The position numbers and the translations under genes are program-made. A DNA stretch of 64,000 bases from Dicaeum eximium (Eukaryota; Chordata; Aves; Passeriformes; Dicaeidae): NCBI GenBank assembly GCA_013396995.1, contig VWZP01005658.1:2790453-2854452 (forward strand), read 5' to 3'. Under the pieces are notes generated by a model. The model saw nothing but the letters and a program-made list of their open reading frames with translations. It ran no database searches and was not told where the DNA came from. Positions 1 to 12,171 of the stretch are shown here, piece by piece. The number at the start of each line of letters is the position of its first letter. Within the stretch, counting starts at the first letter, position 1.

Positions 1-701
1 GCAGTTGTGAAGCCACAGTGTTTTTCTGAAATGCTGATGTGAAATATGATTTTCTGTAGTCTCTGCATACTGTCTTCAACCTGCTGTGAGAGGGAGGAGT
101 AGGCTTAATTATTTCAGAGTGCTATTTCCTTCCTAAATGCATCCAAGTCTGGTTCCTGTTTGGAAGGCAGATTGTGGCAGAGGATTTTCGGATGCCAGTC
201 CTGGATGTTTTCCATTTTCACAGATTCAGCTGAATTTTGAATATGACTGTGCAGATATGTAGCCTTGGAGTTCTGAACCCAGAATGATTAATCTAATACA
301 ATTGGTCTTGTGGCCAAAGATCCTTCACAGATCTGTGATTGTGCATTGAAAAAGTTACTTTTGGCATCTGCTTTTTATTTCTCTAAAATAGGAAGACTTG
401 TAAAAAAGTCCACTTGTGACTTATGTGTTGAGAAAACAGAGTCTTTCATGAAGATGGACTTCCATTTAATATTTGTCCTTATGCATGCATTTTAACATTA
501 TTTAGGCTTTTTTGGAGGCTTTGTCAATATTTTTAAGACCTCTGAGCTTAATAATCATATTCAGCAGTGATCTGATTACTGTCCTGGTCAAGCCAAAAAT
601 GGTCCTCAGTTTATCTTGTTCTTGATGCCATACTGCCAATTTCTGCTTTGTGCACTCTTCCCTCTACCTAAACCACTTTTTGCAATGCACATTGGAAGTG
701 C
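1..701. other. Unique AT-rich non-coding DNA
   Basis: No repeat family, RNA gene or convincing exon is visible. The only notable open frame (310-495, plus strand, 61 codons) is short and starts at an ATG with no supporting context. I infer intergenic or intronic DNA. Confidence 0.6.
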
Positions 702-772
702 ACATCTGATAGTTTATAAAAATTTGAACATCTGATAGTTCATAAAGATTTGATAGTTCATAAAAAATTTGA
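702..772. repeat. Short tandem repeat, 26-bp unit, about 2.7 copies
   Basis: Two 26-bp units (702-727 and 728-753) begin ACATCTGATAGTT and end ATTTGA, differing at two positions. A third partial unit (754-772) carries TAGTTCATAAA and ATTTGA but lacks the first eight bases. The array looks like a local slippage duplication in AT-rich DNA. No known satellite is recognised. Confidence 0.8.
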
Positions 773-3700
773 CTCAATTCTCTGTAGTGATCAAATAATC
801 AAGATGGCATCATGAAGAATCCAGGAGGAGCAGAGTTGGACTGTACAATGTAGGTTCTAAGTATATTGAGAGCAGATGAAATCCAAATTATCATTTTGTA
901 GTCAAACATGATAAAATAGTTGATAGTAGTATCGAAGACAGTTTATAAGAATATAAAAATTTCTGATCTGAAGGAGGGGAGACACATATCTGTGATGGCA
1001 TATTCTTAGCATGTGGCAGTAACAAAGTTGGTTCAAACCAAGTGAATTACTTTTTCATGAGGCTGAATTGTGGCTGATAAAGTTAAGTTCTTCCCTGTTA
1101 GCAGTTGCAGATAACAAGCATCCAAAGGAATCAGAGACTCACCAAAGGAATCCTCTGGAACTCAGTGTTTTTTGGTTTGGTGGATTTTTGTGTTTCTTTC
1201 TTTCCCCCTGAGCTCCCAGGCAGTAAAGTTGTGGCATTCTGGAAGAAGACTGATGTTCCTTTAGTATTTCATAAGGGTTAATAGGATTATTTACCTGAAT
1301 ATTAGGATTGGCCAATATGACTGTTGAAATAATGAGTGTCTAATGAGGTCCTTGATGAATGCAGTTAAAAGGGTATAGATCTGAGGAAATTAGCATAACT
1401 TTGATAGACAGTACTGTCATGCTAACTTTATAAGACATTCTCACTCAATTCCAGGCTTGGCTAATTGATTAAAAACAGTGCTAAAGATAGATCATAGACA
1501 CAAGGGATTTTCAACATTGCACTGTAACACAACTTAAATAAACAAGAATATTAATTATGCAGAGTGTAGCAAACTTGCATTATGTGAATAGGATGTAGCT
1601 TACAGTCATCTCAAAGTGTAATTTTCAATAGGAAGTCATCACTGTGCTTGAATAGTTCTAGATTCCAGAAAATGTTGGTCTCAATAGTTTGGTGCAACAG
1701 TAAAAGTAGTATTTAATCATTACTTACATGTACAGATATCTCTGGAAAATAGATAATACTAAACAAAACCCTGAGGTCCCAGGCATTCTGTATGGTTTGG
1801 GCAGCTGAATTCAGTCAACCACAGACTCTCTCTGTCTGAGGGCTTTTGATTTGGTCATGCTCTAGCAGAGGTTAAACATTTGAGAAAGGAATTGAGTTCT
1901 TGAAAATAGTTATGGAAAAAGAAAGGATGGTGATAATGGCTGATTAACAGTTTATGACCTCTCAGGGTGAAATTACCCTGAAACCCTTATTCTAGTCCTA
2001 GATTTACAAAAAGGGAAGGAGCAGTAGTTCCTGTATTTGACATTGGTATGAGGGCTGTTTGGGTCATCTTAGTCTGAGTCCAGAATGTAACTGGAAAATT
2101 GGTGAAGATGCATAAAAAATGGCTAAACAATAGAATATATATTTAGTGTAACTGGGTGCTGCTGTTTGTCTAAAGGGACTGCTTTAGATGTTTATGTATT
2201 TTTGTGAGACAAGTATTTTGTTGAGGTTTGAACAAAGATTGCCACTCTTTTGTTTGTTTGGTTTTTATTTTTTTTTAAGGATAAAATCAAACTTCAACTT
2301 GGCGACATTGTTGTTCTGTAAAGATTACTTTCAAGTGACGAGCAAAAAATCACATATTTTACTTCAAGAAACAACTCTTTTTCTTCAGGAACATGAGCAT
2401 AAAAATACTGGCAGATATAGCAGCAGTAGGCAAACTATATCCATGTAATTCACTGGAGCCAATAATGACGACTTATCACAAATCAACTTTCCAGCTATGT
2501 CATTCAATAACCTGTGGTGTTTATTTATTGCCTTATTAATAAAGTATGAGAAGAGCAGCCTAACAAAAAAAAAAATCACTCACTAAATTTGAGCCAATCA
2601 ATCCATAAAAATGACTAAATGATTCTTGTTGTGAAACTTCACTAATTAAAATAAAAGCTTCAGGGTAGCTGTGTGTTGTTGAATGTAACCAGTCGGTGGC
2701 CGTGGTCCCAGCTCAGATGCGAACGCAGCCTACAGAAACTAATTTACTGAGTTGTTTTAGTCTTGCTGGAGCCTAAATCCTGTCATGTTTGTCTAGGAGA
2801 TGAGAAAAATCTTTTCTGTTTTGTGCAAACCATGGCAGATTACACACTGTAAGCCAGACAATGATGCAGGGTTTCAGCTTCTTCATGGTGGTGTACAAGG
2901 TTGCCACCTGAATGAGCATCAGGCTCACTTGGCTTTCATTGCAAATAATCCAGGAAGGTTGAATTCCATTACTGTTTAAGATTTCCAATTGCTGTAATGT
3001 TTAACTGATTAAATGAATAATGGCAAAATCTGTTTAACTTAAAAATGTCCTACTTAACCTCGTGCCAAAGTAAGTCATGTGATATCCATCCTGCTCTTAA
3101 ACATTTTTGTGATGAGTCATCCAGTTTTTTTTAGGTAAACGCATATTAACAGCAGGGAAAACCTTCCCATGAATTATTCTGCAAACAAACTCCAGCCCCA
3201 AAGTTAAATGCTCATAAATGGACTGAAAATCATGTTTATGCAAAGCAAAGGCACAAAGACTGTGCTTCATTGGCCTCTTGCTTAAGCTTTTTACCTCCTG
3301 GAGGCCACAAGCCATGAACTAGCCCTTTGAATGGAAGGATAATTTAATTTATTCTCAAGAAGTCAAAATGTAAATTAAAGACTAAATTCGATTCCATTAT
3401 GGCAATAAATGTAATGTTCTCAGTGAGCCATGACCAACACCAACATCTTGTACTGAAAAAATGGATCATGAAACACAGTAGGGATATTGTCAGTCTTTCC
3501 CCTGGGGGAAGAAGAGGCTCTTATTGCCCATGAATGATGGGAAGAAATGTGTTCCATTTAATTTGTCATTCACTGAACTCGCCTATGAAAATCTAAAGTT
3601 AATTGAAGAGAAAAAAAGGGGGTCATCCAAGAGTCTGCCAAGGGATAAGAGAAAACAGCACTAAGTCAGTAATTTTCAGCAAGCTGTTAAAAAAGTAATC

Positions 3701-4935
3701 CTACTCCAAACAAGAGCAAAATATGGGATAAGTACTTTGATTGAAAGTGTATGAAAGGCCATTTAAATCAGCATGAATATATGCCACTCATACAGATTCT
3801 GAAGGAACATTCTAAATGACCCCCCAGCTTGTTTTCTGGAATTAAATTTGAAAATGTTATCTCTATAGTTCATTCAATATGAATGTGACAGTCTCTTGCC
3901 TTTTTGTCCCAAAATCATTCTTAATCAGGGCTTCACTTAAAAAACCCCCAAACAAGCCTGCCTGAAGATAAACAGTGAAACACTTCTGTTAATCATCTTA
4001 AACATCACTAGAATTATCTTTTGAAGGAGTTTGTTTCTTTCAAATGATTCAATCAGCTAAGCAGATATTTTGTATTGCCATGGAAATGAAATCGTAAAGT
4101 GTAATTGTCAGGTTTAAAAAGTTTGATGTGCAATACAATGTTTTTTTCATCTTTCCTTTGCTCTCTTGTTTCTTCCTAATTAATCTCCTGATTAGAATCT
4201 GAGTGATAAAATTGATTTGTACTCAAAATAGGATCCTAACATAAAGAGCTGAGTCATAGAGGTGAAATAGATAATTGTTTAAAGTTTTACCAAGTTGGTT
4301 GTTTTCTTCTTATCTAATTCTTCTGGAGATATCTGGATAATTTATTTTACTTCGTGTTTCTGGTGCTTCAAAGACTGAAAAGTAATTGTTTGGGACTACA
4401 AACATTTCCTACTTAGCAAAGAAGCACCAGTTGGTTTCAGGGCTGTAGTTACTGATAATAAAAAGAAAAAGTGTTTAAGTTTGAATATTAAATTATGTTT
4501 CACATCCACAGTTCTTGGCTTTCTCTACTTTTTGGCTTAGTGATTGCAATACAATTTTAAAATGCAATTACTTACCTTTAGGCTAAGAAATGTCTGGTGG
4601 GTACCTGGTGCCTTTCTAGACCAGAGCATTTATTTATTTCTCTCCAGATTTCACTGTTGGTATTTAGACCTGCCTTTAAAGTGAGGCAATTCCCATTTTC
4701 ATTCCATATCCCCTGCCTTATGTAAAGAGTCACTGAGGTCTCTCTTATTCAGCTATAGTAAGACATAGCAGTTACAAGGCTTTTTAGTTGTTTCAGTGAC
4801 TGGCTTCTTACTGACATTCAGCTGAATTTTATTTTTGAGGATGGAGTCTCTACTCCCACCCCAGGACACTATCCACAGTTCCTTACTTCTCCCATTTTAT
4901 AAGAAATACAAAAAAAAAAGGCTAACTACAAGGCT
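773..4935. other. Unique AT-rich non-coding DNA
   Basis: About 4 kb without a recognisable gene or repeat. Open frames at 2188-2448, 2773-2988 and 3097-3315 are short, lack domains and overlap frames on the other strand. A palindromic hairpin lies at 1391-1424 and a small CpG-rich spot at 2694-2725; both are described separately. Homeodomain-type TAATTA words are common, as expected in AT-rich vertebrate DNA. Confidence 0.55.
1391..1424. repeat. Small nested inverted repeat
   Basis: GACAGTACTGTC (1407-1418) is a perfect 12-base palindrome. It is flanked by TAGCAT (1391-1396) and ATGCTA (1419-1424), which are reverse complements. Together they could fold as an imperfect hairpin with a ten-base one-sided bulge. 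No function is evident, and chance is plausible for one such structure in 64 kb. Confidence 0.6.
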
Positions 4936-5042
4936 AGAGGAAGTAAACAAGTTCAATTCTTTTTTGCATGGATTTGAGTATAGTTTTGATTGTTGATCCT
5001 CCAACGTTCCTTTTTTACTTTTAATGAGCTTTATTCTTCCAG

Positions 5043-5197
5043 ATATTTGGAGCTGGTAAAGGAGAGGCTCCCAAGGATGCTGTTCCAGATCAGGAGGCAG
5101 AAAGGAAGAAGGCAATCTTCCTGCCTGGTCCAGCAGACAGCCTTGCTCCTCAGCCAGAGCAGTTTGTGTTCAGTGATGGTCACTCTGGCACCCACAG
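5043..5197 (+). other. Exon-like GC-rich block, unrecognised (weak)
   Basis: This 155-base block is distinctly GC-richer than its flanks. A pyrimidine-rich stretch and AG (5041-5042) precede it, and CAG followed by GTTAAA at 5198 ends it, so it has the outline of an internal exon with acceptor and donor. Two plus-strand frames are open across it. One starts in phase at the acceptor and begins IFGAGKGEAPKD; it is charged and proline-rich and matches no family I know. An A run begins 37 bases downstream, so the block may instead be part of a retroposed transcript end. Two open frames in a GC-rich stretch can also be chance. I do not claim a gene. Confidence 0.15.
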
Positions 5198-5234
5198 GTT
5201 AAAACAGATTAACAAAAAAAATTAACATTAACAG

Positions 5235-5292
<58 letters not shown>
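5235..5292 (+). repeat. Poly-A run, 58 bases
   Basis: An uninterrupted run of 58 A residues, by far the longest homopolymer in the window. It follows the GC-rich block at 5043-5197 and the A/T-rich linker at 5198-5234. It could be the tail of a retroposed sequence. A 15-base segment after the run (5292-5306) matches 12 of 15 bases of 4936-4950, which would be a diverged target-site duplication bracketing a 340-base insert. A simple expanded homopolymer is the alternative. CR1 elements, the main bird LINE, do not leave poly-A tails. Confidence 0.9.
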
Positions 5293-5297
<5 letters not shown>

Positions 5298-5788
5298 AAA
5301 TAACAAATAATTGAGGTATTGTTTGCCAGTCCTATAAACAAAGACTTTTTCTTGAGCTGTCTCACTGGAAAATGAAAAGTAGTCTTTTTTCAGATCTTGG
5401 CATTGGGAACAGGGATAGCAATCCCAGCTCTCCCAAGGAGCTGTTCAGGGCTCTACATGATAATATTCAGCCCACAACAGAACCAAGTAAATTACAAGAT
5501 AGATGTGGTTTTGTACTTTTGCAATTACAATTCTCTCAAATGTCAGAAAAAAAAATATTTTCAGGCCATGGGGAATGAAATTAATTTTTCCACTGTATAA
5601 CAGGATTTTTCTCGATGTAGAATTGAACTATAACCCACAGTCATGCAATTTACTTGTCATAGGCATACACTGCTTTCATTCCTTAAATCTGTATTTCCTG
5701 GAATTGCTTTTGCAATGTATGTTTTACTGGAACTGTGTCATTCACTGAGCCATTACCTTTCAGCATAGTGCTTAAAAAGAAAAAAAGC

Positions 5789-5980
5789 CACAAACAACAA
5801 TAATGAAAACCCCAAAGAACAACAACAGCCACACACAAAAGGCACAAAATCCTCCCCTCAAAAAAACTCAAACCAAACCAAACAAAAAAAAACCCCAAAA
5901 AAACCCAAAACAAAACAAAAAAAAAACCCACAAAAAACCCCCCAAAACAAAGAAACAATACAAACCAACCCCAAACCAAG
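5789..5980 (+). repeat. A/C-rich low-complexity tract
   Basis: About 190 bases made almost wholly of A and C in irregular AAAC, CCAAA and AACCCC words. The minus strand is G/T-rich with several G runs. The open frames through it (5803-6015 plus; 5683-5979 and 5868-6194 minus) are products of this composition and translate to Lys/Pro/Gln or Phe/Gly/Val low-complexity strings. Similar tracts recur at 9578-9667 and 33345-33418. Confidence 0.9.
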
Positions 5981-8900
5981 TGAAGATGAGAAGGGAAATC
6001 GATTCTGAGAAGTAGGGATACTGTATGAAACTTGTTTGAAATAGGCAGGCTTTCTTTTGTACTTTAGGTGGGTTGGTTTCTTTGCTTTGTTTGTGTTTTT
6101 TAGAGGGAGGAAAAGTAAATTGCCTTAACTGAGCGTTCATAGTAGAACTCACTTGAACTTGTGCAAGAAAAGGGTGTAACTCTTCAAAAGCCACATTGAA
6201 ATTTAAATACTGATAATGTCCCAGCCACCCCTACCTCTGCTTCCCTAAATGTCTGTGGAGGGATTCTGAGCAAACTTCTGTCAGTTTTCAGCTCTGAATC
6301 CCTTTTAGCTTATAGACAAGTTCTGTAACCCTCCCCTCCTCAAGGACTGGGTCTGAAATACACAAATAAGTGTGCTGAGATCATTGGTGTGCTGCATTGA
6401 AAAGAATTTTTTTTTGAGAAAAGCTACTTAGAAGTTATATATAGTATTATTACGCAGTTTCATCCCCCTATAAAGGATTGGCAATTTTATAAACTGACTG
6501 GTCAACTCTGAAAGCACTTGGCAAATGTGCACTTACATGACTTTTGTGTAAACCCTTCAAAGACAGCCTTCCTTAACCATGTTTTCTGCTGATAGTGTGG
6601 CCTTCATGTGACCTTGTGCTTTAATATAGCAGTACATGCAAGCATTGCTACTTAATTAGTTAATGATACCTTGATCAAATTAGACAAATGGTTTGGAACA
6701 ATGCTGTATTCAATTAATTTTCATTTTCAGCTGATTACTATTGCTGCTAATGCCTGTAATTCGAGATGTGGTTTTGTGCTGTGATATCTCATTCATTTCT
6801 ATTTAAAACAGGAAAGATAGATCTTTCCAGACCCAAATGCATTTATTATCCTGAGTGTAATTACATTTAAGCTGGTTAATTGGTGACACTGGATATGTAT
6901 TTTTTACTCATGATGCTTCTGCAATCTCTGCCCTGCCAGTATTTGCAGGTGAGGTGTGCATCAGCCTTGTGTCTGAGGGTGCAGGTGTCCTGGGGCAGCT
7001 TCCCAGGACACCAAGAGCTGCTTCTAAAAGGTAGCCCAGGGCCTGTGCTGCTCCTGCAGTGGCTGATGGGCTGCTGGAGGAGCTGGCCAGGCTGGGCAGG
7101 CAGTCCCACACCAAACCCAGCACGGACAGTTTGAGATGGAGCTTTGCCCCAGGGCTCTTCACTAAGAAAGTTCATAATTTTAATGATGACTTGAAATGTT
7201 TTATTTTCAATTTAGCCACTTTATTCTGTGTGAAATTTTAAAGTGCAGCATTTTGTCAGATGGGGAATCCAAACAACATCAATGAAATGTCAACCTGATA
7301 CAGAGTTTACTGTGAATTTTCTTAAAAATGCAAAAAGGGGCAAACTTAAGCTACAAGCCATTTCTTTGATGTGGTGTTTGATCTGATGAATGGTCTTAGT
7401 CTCTCATTAAAGGAACTTTTTCTGCCAATAAAGGACTTATTCAGATTTTTTCATGAGATTGCTACCAGACAATGACAAGAAGGGAGTGGGAGGAACACGT
7501 AAGAAAAGACCAATTTGTACCATCTGTTCCAGACATGAACTGAGGTGATGCCATAAAAGGGAAAGCCAAACACTTGTATCTTAAAGGGTGATCAGTGGCT
7601 ATTTTACATTCATTTGAAAAACATTATCCTCTTTATACTAGTTCTGGAAACAACATATGCTTTATATAGTTAAACCCCCCTCTATCTGTACTAGATTTTG
7701 CGTTGCCTAAATGACTGACATGGTGGTTTAGTTCTGGATATAATGAAACTTATGTGGAGAACTGTAGTGGGCTGTTTAAAATGTTTGTTTTGCTAAAGGG
7801 CTTTGGCCTTACTGCTCAGCTAGAAGGTTTTTATTGAGGTTTTTATCATTTTGTGGTAGTGTGAGTGAAGAGCAGAGGAGAGTGTGAAGTGTCACTGGTG
7901 TGCCAGTGTCTGGGTGGGCACTGTGCAGTGGCACGTGTTTAAAGCAGTGAACACCTTCAGCTCCCTGAGTGTTCCAAGGTGATGGACAGCATGTGTGCCA
8001 AGTCAGGGCACTTGTATATAATGTGGCTGCCAGAAATGTATGCACTTTTGAGCTTATAGAGAATATATTGGACCTGAGAATTATTTGCCCAGCCCACCCT
8101 CCCTTCTGGAAGGCTGTTAATGTCTTTATTGCATAGAAACTCCTGAGACCTGACCTGAAGCTTGCTGTCCACTGAGGGGGTTCTCTTGGCTGGAAGGTCA
8201 CTTCTGGTCTTTCTTTGAGGTCACACCTGTGGAATTGAACGTGTCCCTTCATCCATTCCATTTTCCTTGGGCTTCCTCCAGCTAATCCTGGGGTGGCCCT
8301 GCCCACAGTGCTAAAACTGAGCTGAGTTGTCCCTGTCCTTCCTCAGCCCCATGGGGCAGGGCTGGGAACCTCAGCTTAGGGTAGGTACCAGGATGAGGCT
8401 TCCCAACATCACCTGGAGGAATCTGAGGCATAGAGCAGGGGGTACAGAGATGTTGGAAGAGTGAAAGTGTGGTTCCTTGCCTTCATGCAGCAAACTTCTT
8501 CAAAAAAACCCACATTGGAGCTTTGTTTACTTACTGCCTGAAGAAACATTTCTTTTGGATGTATGTGCCTTGGAATTATGGCCATATATTTACTTTTAAT
8601 GATGAGGCAATCAATCCTTCTGTATATTTGATATGAGCTGAGCTAGTTAATTTGACTTTTGTCATGCTATATCCTTCTTTTGATGGAAATATATGGAAAT
8701 AATTTTTGATCACAGATTATTTTGATAATGTGTCACTGGTATTTTTGTTAATATCTGTAGTTCACTGAAGTGATAACCACTTTATTTTCTTGAAGATGTA
8801 TGACATTTTAAATATTTCAGCTCAAAAAAAAATTGGTAAAATGGCAAATTAATCATACATACATCTGTAATCTTATTCACAAAAGCAGCCTGCAGCATTG

Positions 8901-9577
8901 CAATGTGACCTTTTTAGAGCACAATTACTGGTATGTTTTGCAGGAACAGGTTTTTTTCCAGAATTCTGATCTTGTTCTAAGCAGATAGATACAATCTAGA
9001 TGGGAAAGAGTGAGAAAAACCCAAAGTTAGATTATTCATCTATTTAGGTTTTAACTAGAAAAAGAAGGGGAGAAACGCACATGCACAGACACACTTGTAA
9101 AAAAAAACTTTGTCAGAGATTTATTATACCACAAAGGATGTCTCCTTACAATTCTGCAAAGAGTAGGGAAGATACAGTTTATAATTCTGCTATACTAAAA
9201 GTTAGTAATATTGATATAATATATGTGTCCCCATTTGAATATATTTACTGAGAGACCTTGAATAAAAATTTTGTTTAACCTTTGAAAGTAGCCTGATTTT
9301 ATAGAATGCCTAAAGAATTATGTATAGAGAAGATATCAATATTTGTAGATTAGATATTTCTAAAGTCTGACACTGCTTGATGTGGTGAAGAGCTTAAAAC
9401 ACTCACTGAGGGTCATTGAGGGGATTATCTACAACTGTAAACATGCTTTTGTTCCAAGGGGTGTCTATACTGTGTCATACACACACATCTTCATAGAGGG
9501 AACCTAAAACATTTTTCCCCATCCCAAGAGCTTTCCTATATAAAAGAAGAATACTTACTCTAAGTTATATCTTCACT
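5981..9577. other. Non-coding DNA with two GC-richer patches
   Basis: The patch at about 6905-7155 is rich in CTG, CAGG and TGGG words and is open in three frames. A second patch spans about 7860-8420. The longest open frame of the window (7809-8306, minus, 165 codons) lies in the second patch, has no recognised domain and shares its span with another open minus frame (7957-8172). I read these frames as chance. The rest is AT-rich and featureless. Confidence 0.55.
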
Positions 9578-9667
9578 TAAACAAAAAAAACCAAAAAAAC
9601 CCCAAACCAACACAAAAAAAAAAAAAAAAAAAAAACAACCCCAAAATAAACCTACAAAAAAAAAAAG
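9578..9667 (+). repeat. A/C-rich low-complexity tract with A22
   Basis: An A-rich tract with AACCCC and CCAAAC words contains a run of 22 A residues at 9614-9635. Composition resembles 5789-5980. No retroposon body is recognisable upstream. Confidence 0.9.
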
Positions 9668-11874
9668 GCACCATCCAATCAAATGAGTTTTAATTATTTC
9701 CTCCTTCCAACTACACAACTATCTCAACATTTATTTTTGACCCTTTTATCTCCAAAATAAATTGTGAAATTCCAAGCTGGACCACATGATGCAATATCTA
9801 AGTAGATACTGTAGGGTCCCATTCCAACAGCCCTAATAAATATCCCTGCTGCTACTGTTTACCCTGTTTAATAACCCTGAGTCCCTGTTGTTTCCATCTG
9901 AAATGTAATTTATACTGTTTAGCCTGAACCAATGGATTATTTGCTGGGAGAGCTCTAGAGAGATCTGTTTCCTGCCCATACCATCCTAGGACCTGAATGT
10001 TTGCCTGGCCAAGATGATTTGAACAAACCTGTACAGATAAAAAAGCACTTTCCCCTACACAAGCCTCCAGGCAGGCACCTTTATTTCCTGATGCATTGTA
10101 AAGGTTCTGTACATCATGAGAATACATGGTGCTGTTTGCCTTGGTGAGGTCCCTTCATCTCCTGCTGGGTTTGCTCAGCTTGTTAGCACAGTGCAAACTT
10201 CCCAACAGCTACATTCTTATTGCAGCAGTCTGCTTTGGAGCTGTTTGAATGGTTGCAAGGCCAAAAATTCCTTAGGCACAATGGACCATGCAGTGGTGTG
10301 CAGGTCCACCCCCTGTGCTGCATTTCAGCAGGATGCTCTAGAAGTTCTGACCAACCTCAAATTCTGTGCTGAGCATTTCTGATCCTAAGCGTTGACTGTG
10401 CTTCAGTGTAGCTGTTCTGACAATTATTTTCCTTATGTGATTTATAACTTGACTTTCTGTGAGACATTTGGAGTGGTTTATGGCACTGGGCTAGTCTGTA
10501 TTTATCATGTAGCAGATCTGCAGGAATGCACCCTGGATCTTGGACACTTGCCTGAGCTAGAATGGAGATACCATGCTAAGATCGAGAGCTATGTCAGGGT
10601 TTATCAGACTGCTTGCCTGGTAATTTACTGCAGATGGAATTTCAGAACTTACTCTTTTGAATATAAATGGGCTATAATAAATTTGGAGAAGTTTGTTTTC
10701 CATTTTCCATTAAAAAAAAAAAGTAATTTCCATAGTCAGTTGAACTAAGCAAGTTATTAGTGGCCAGATCTTTGTGAAGAAAGCATAAGGGACAGTCTCT
10801 TCAGACTTTTAAAAATCTTTATGAAGACTATCCATCTGCAGCTGGCTAATTTCATCTGTAAGATTACTTTTTAATTGGGGGTTAAGAAGTTCTTATGACA
10901 GTAATTATTCAGGGAGCAACCTCTGACTTGATGCTAAGCCTGGTAAATGAACATCCTTTTTTTTTCCCTGAATGGAAGGATTTTCATACTCTTTTGGATT
11001 CTAAGAGGTATAATTTCCCCTGTTTGGATTTCTAGTGGAGAAAACCTACACACTGGCACCAGCCCTGGTGGCACTGCAGTCCCCATGGCCTGGGAGAGAG
11101 ATTGTTGGACAGGGGAATAACTTGAAGACATCTCAGAGATGAGCTGGGTGAGCTGTAAGTGCAGAGGGATGCACCAGGGGTAAGACAATGCACAGAGCAC
11201 GGCAGTTTCATACTAATATGAATAGGGAATTTAGTGTTAGCTATGTCAGGGAGACTTTGAAATTCTTTTTTTAAAAGAAATTACTACGAAAGAAATACAA
11301 ATTGCACTGAAGAGGGGAGTCGTGTCTCGTAGAAGAGTTTAATAAAAACAAAAACGTGTTCTGACATTTTAAGAATTAGGAAAAAGATGTTCCCTTTTTT
11401 TTTTTGCCTTTGGGATCTAGCAGTATGTAGTGTGCTTAACAACAGAATTTTGCAATTTGTCATGTAGCTTTTAATTTTTTGTTTAGCTATTCTGAGAAAA
11501 TCAATTTAGCTGAGGAACAGTGATAGGATCTCCAGCTATTATCACCTAATCATTAATTTCTCCTGGTCTCTGTTTAATACAACTGGTGCAGAATGTTTAA
11601 TAAATCATTAAAATAGCTTGGATTTAACTGGGGAATAAATTATTTAAAACCATAGCTACAACCTATTTCCCCACTCCCAACCCCCAAAATCCTTTTCACT
11701 TATTAAAGCATAAGTGAATTAAAGCACAATGAAATCATAAATATGAGAATCTACAGATTTTAAAAGAAAAATTATGAAGAGAATTAAGGCAGACGACTGA
11801 ATTCCTAAAGCTCGTCTTCTCATGATCCATGCCTGCAGATACCACATTGTGCTATTTCATGAAGTGTTTAATAT
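9668..11874. other. Unique non-coding DNA
   Basis: Open frames at 9852-10127 (minus), 10116-10382 and 10392-10748 (plus) lie end to end but carry no recognisable motif, and I see no consistent splice or codon pattern joining them. The stretch at 11500-11640 is AT-rich with ATTAAT-type words and looks like ordinary or possibly conserved non-coding DNA. No repeat family is seen. Confidence 0.5.
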
Positions 11875-11889
11875 TGTGGGATTCTCACA

Positions 11890-12171
11890 GTCTCTGGTAA
11901 CAGAGAAATAGCTCTACCAGGCTCATCCCGGGAAAGTTCAGAGAAAGAATTAAAATAATTATCATCTCAATCTCTGCACCCGGTGTTTGTGAATGATATT
12001 TACAAGTAGGTGTTGTTCCAATTGACCAAGGGTGTGAGAAGTTGCTGAAGACCAATCAGGTCTTAGCTCCATGATCCTCTCTATAAGAAGTGTGGATTTC
12101 TATTAATAAATGCTTTTTATGCCTTCTGAATCATGGGGCCTTCTTCTGTCCCCTGTACCAGAGGTGACACA
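11890..12171 (+). mobile_element. Solo LTR of an endogenous retrovirus (probable)
   Basis: The order of signals is that of a retroviral LTR on the plus strand: a CCAAT box (12052-12056, within ACCAATCAGG), a TATA-like TATAAG (12082-12087), a polyadenylation signal AATAAA (12105-12110), then a short T/C-rich end that closes near GTGACA (12164-12169). The text from about 11984 on matches my memory of avian ERV LTRs. The 5' limit is uncertain: the resemblance may begin near 11890. No second LTR, primer site, gag or pol follows, so this is a solo LTR or a truncated copy. I see no flanking target-site duplication. The family (ERVK, ERV1 or ERVL class) cannot be fixed by eye. Confidence 0.65.

Noticed and set aside
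5683..6194. Phe/Gly/Val-rich minus frames that look like membrane proteins
   Set aside because: They are translations of the A/C-rich low-complexity tract, so the hydrophobic string is a compositional artefact.
6905..7155. GC-rich patch as a possible CpG-island promoter
   Set aside because: It is GC-rich but nearly free of CpG, so it does not meet the pattern of a promoter island.
7809..8306. 165-codon minus-strand open frame, the longest in the window
   Set aside because: It lies in a GC-richer patch where stops are rare, overlaps another open minus frame, has no recognisable domain and is within chance length for 64 kb in six frames.
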